Source of the DNA: Laspinema sp. D2d
GTDB lineage: Bacteria > Cyanobacteriota > Cyanobacteriia > Cyanobacteriales > Laspinemataceae
Direction of reading: 5' to 3'
NCBI RefSeq assembly: GCF_025370755.1
Contig: NZ_JAMXFC010000023.1
Location: 1 to 64,000 of the forward strand
Length of the DNA stretch: 64,000 nucleotides
The notes under the pieces are model-generated. The model was not told the origin of the DNA. It made no database searches and was given only the letters and a program-made list of their open reading frames with translations. Below are positions 63,900 to 64,000 of this stretch, piece after piece; position 1 is the stretch's first letter; each line of letters begins with the position of its first letter. A program made the position numbers and the translations under genes.

Positions 63900-64000
63900 A
63901 TGCCAAAAATTTCTATCATTCTCCCTGCCTACAATGCCGAACAAACTCTGATGGAAACGATAGAGTCTGTTCAAAATCAAACCTACTCTGACTGGGAACT
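63900..64000 (+). CDS. Family 2 glycosyltransferase (third paralogue, cut by window end)
   Basis: From ATG at 63900 the frame reads [20 protein letters not shown], then [10 protein letters not shown], and runs off the window. It is the N-terminus of another GT2 very similar to the two before it. Only 33 codons are visible. Confidence 0.85.
   Translation, partial: MPKISIILPAYNAEQTLMETIESVQNQTYSDWE

Overview
The window is chromosomal DNA of a cyanobacterium. Evidence: psbD, psbC and ycf4; a CruP-type carotenoid cyclase paralogue; a PCP-reductase-like small protein; a cyanobacterial nrtABCD nitrate importer with an NtcA-type promoter; and the HIP1 octamer GCGATCGC scattered throughout. Gene style, WD40 kinases and intergenic palindromes suggest a filamentous, non-heterocystous (Oscillatoriales-like) organism; that placement is inference.

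Layout. 1-700: the 5' end of a 16S rRNA gene on the minus strand, with its leader and a strong promoter. 701-4625: glyQ, a DUF4079 membrane protein, comEC and tRNA-Ser(CGA). 4626-6166: a decayed zone with two broken genes. 6167-14431: a small zinc-ribbon protein, rlmN, a minus-strand signalling group (cyclic-nucleotide-binding histidine kinase, cruP, adenylate cyclase), and a lipoprotein PPIase/KAS pair. 14773-18921: photosynthesis genes (ycf4 divergent from psbD-psbC, then the PCP-reductase-like gene). 18915-25016: an RND metal-efflux pair divergent from a response regulator/sensor kinase pair. 25017-30903: gene relics, then nrtABCD. 31291-35481: SNF2 helicase and SWIM-finger protein. 36171-42008: pnp, DUF4327, tpiA, folP and an SPFH protein. 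42245-49011: DUF1400 hydrolase, Rpn/DUF2887 nuclease-like gene with a duplicated tail, WD40 Ser/Thr kinase and a two-repeat helical protein. 49265-58493: tRNA-Ser(TGA), phosphoesterase, nadA, a MITE-like element, TerB-like protein, M61 peptidase, Crp-type regulator, Mn-catalase and a DsbA-like protein. 58490-64000: a second phosphoesterase and the start of a surface-polysaccharide locus (GT2, flippase, GT2, GT2).

Functional links. The cyclase and the cyclic-nucleotide-binding kinase lie in one minus-strand run and may form a second-messenger module, with a Crp-type regulator 42 kb away. The efflux pair and the two-component pair share a divergent promoter region holding an OmpR-family-like direct repeat. 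The nitrate importer stands alone, without nirA or narB. I found no CRISPR array, prophage, intact IS element or recognisable defence island. The least explained parts are the structured, gene-free leaders before pnp and psbD, the gene relics, and several families of dispersed palindromic repeats, one of which appears to form part of a gene's stop codon.
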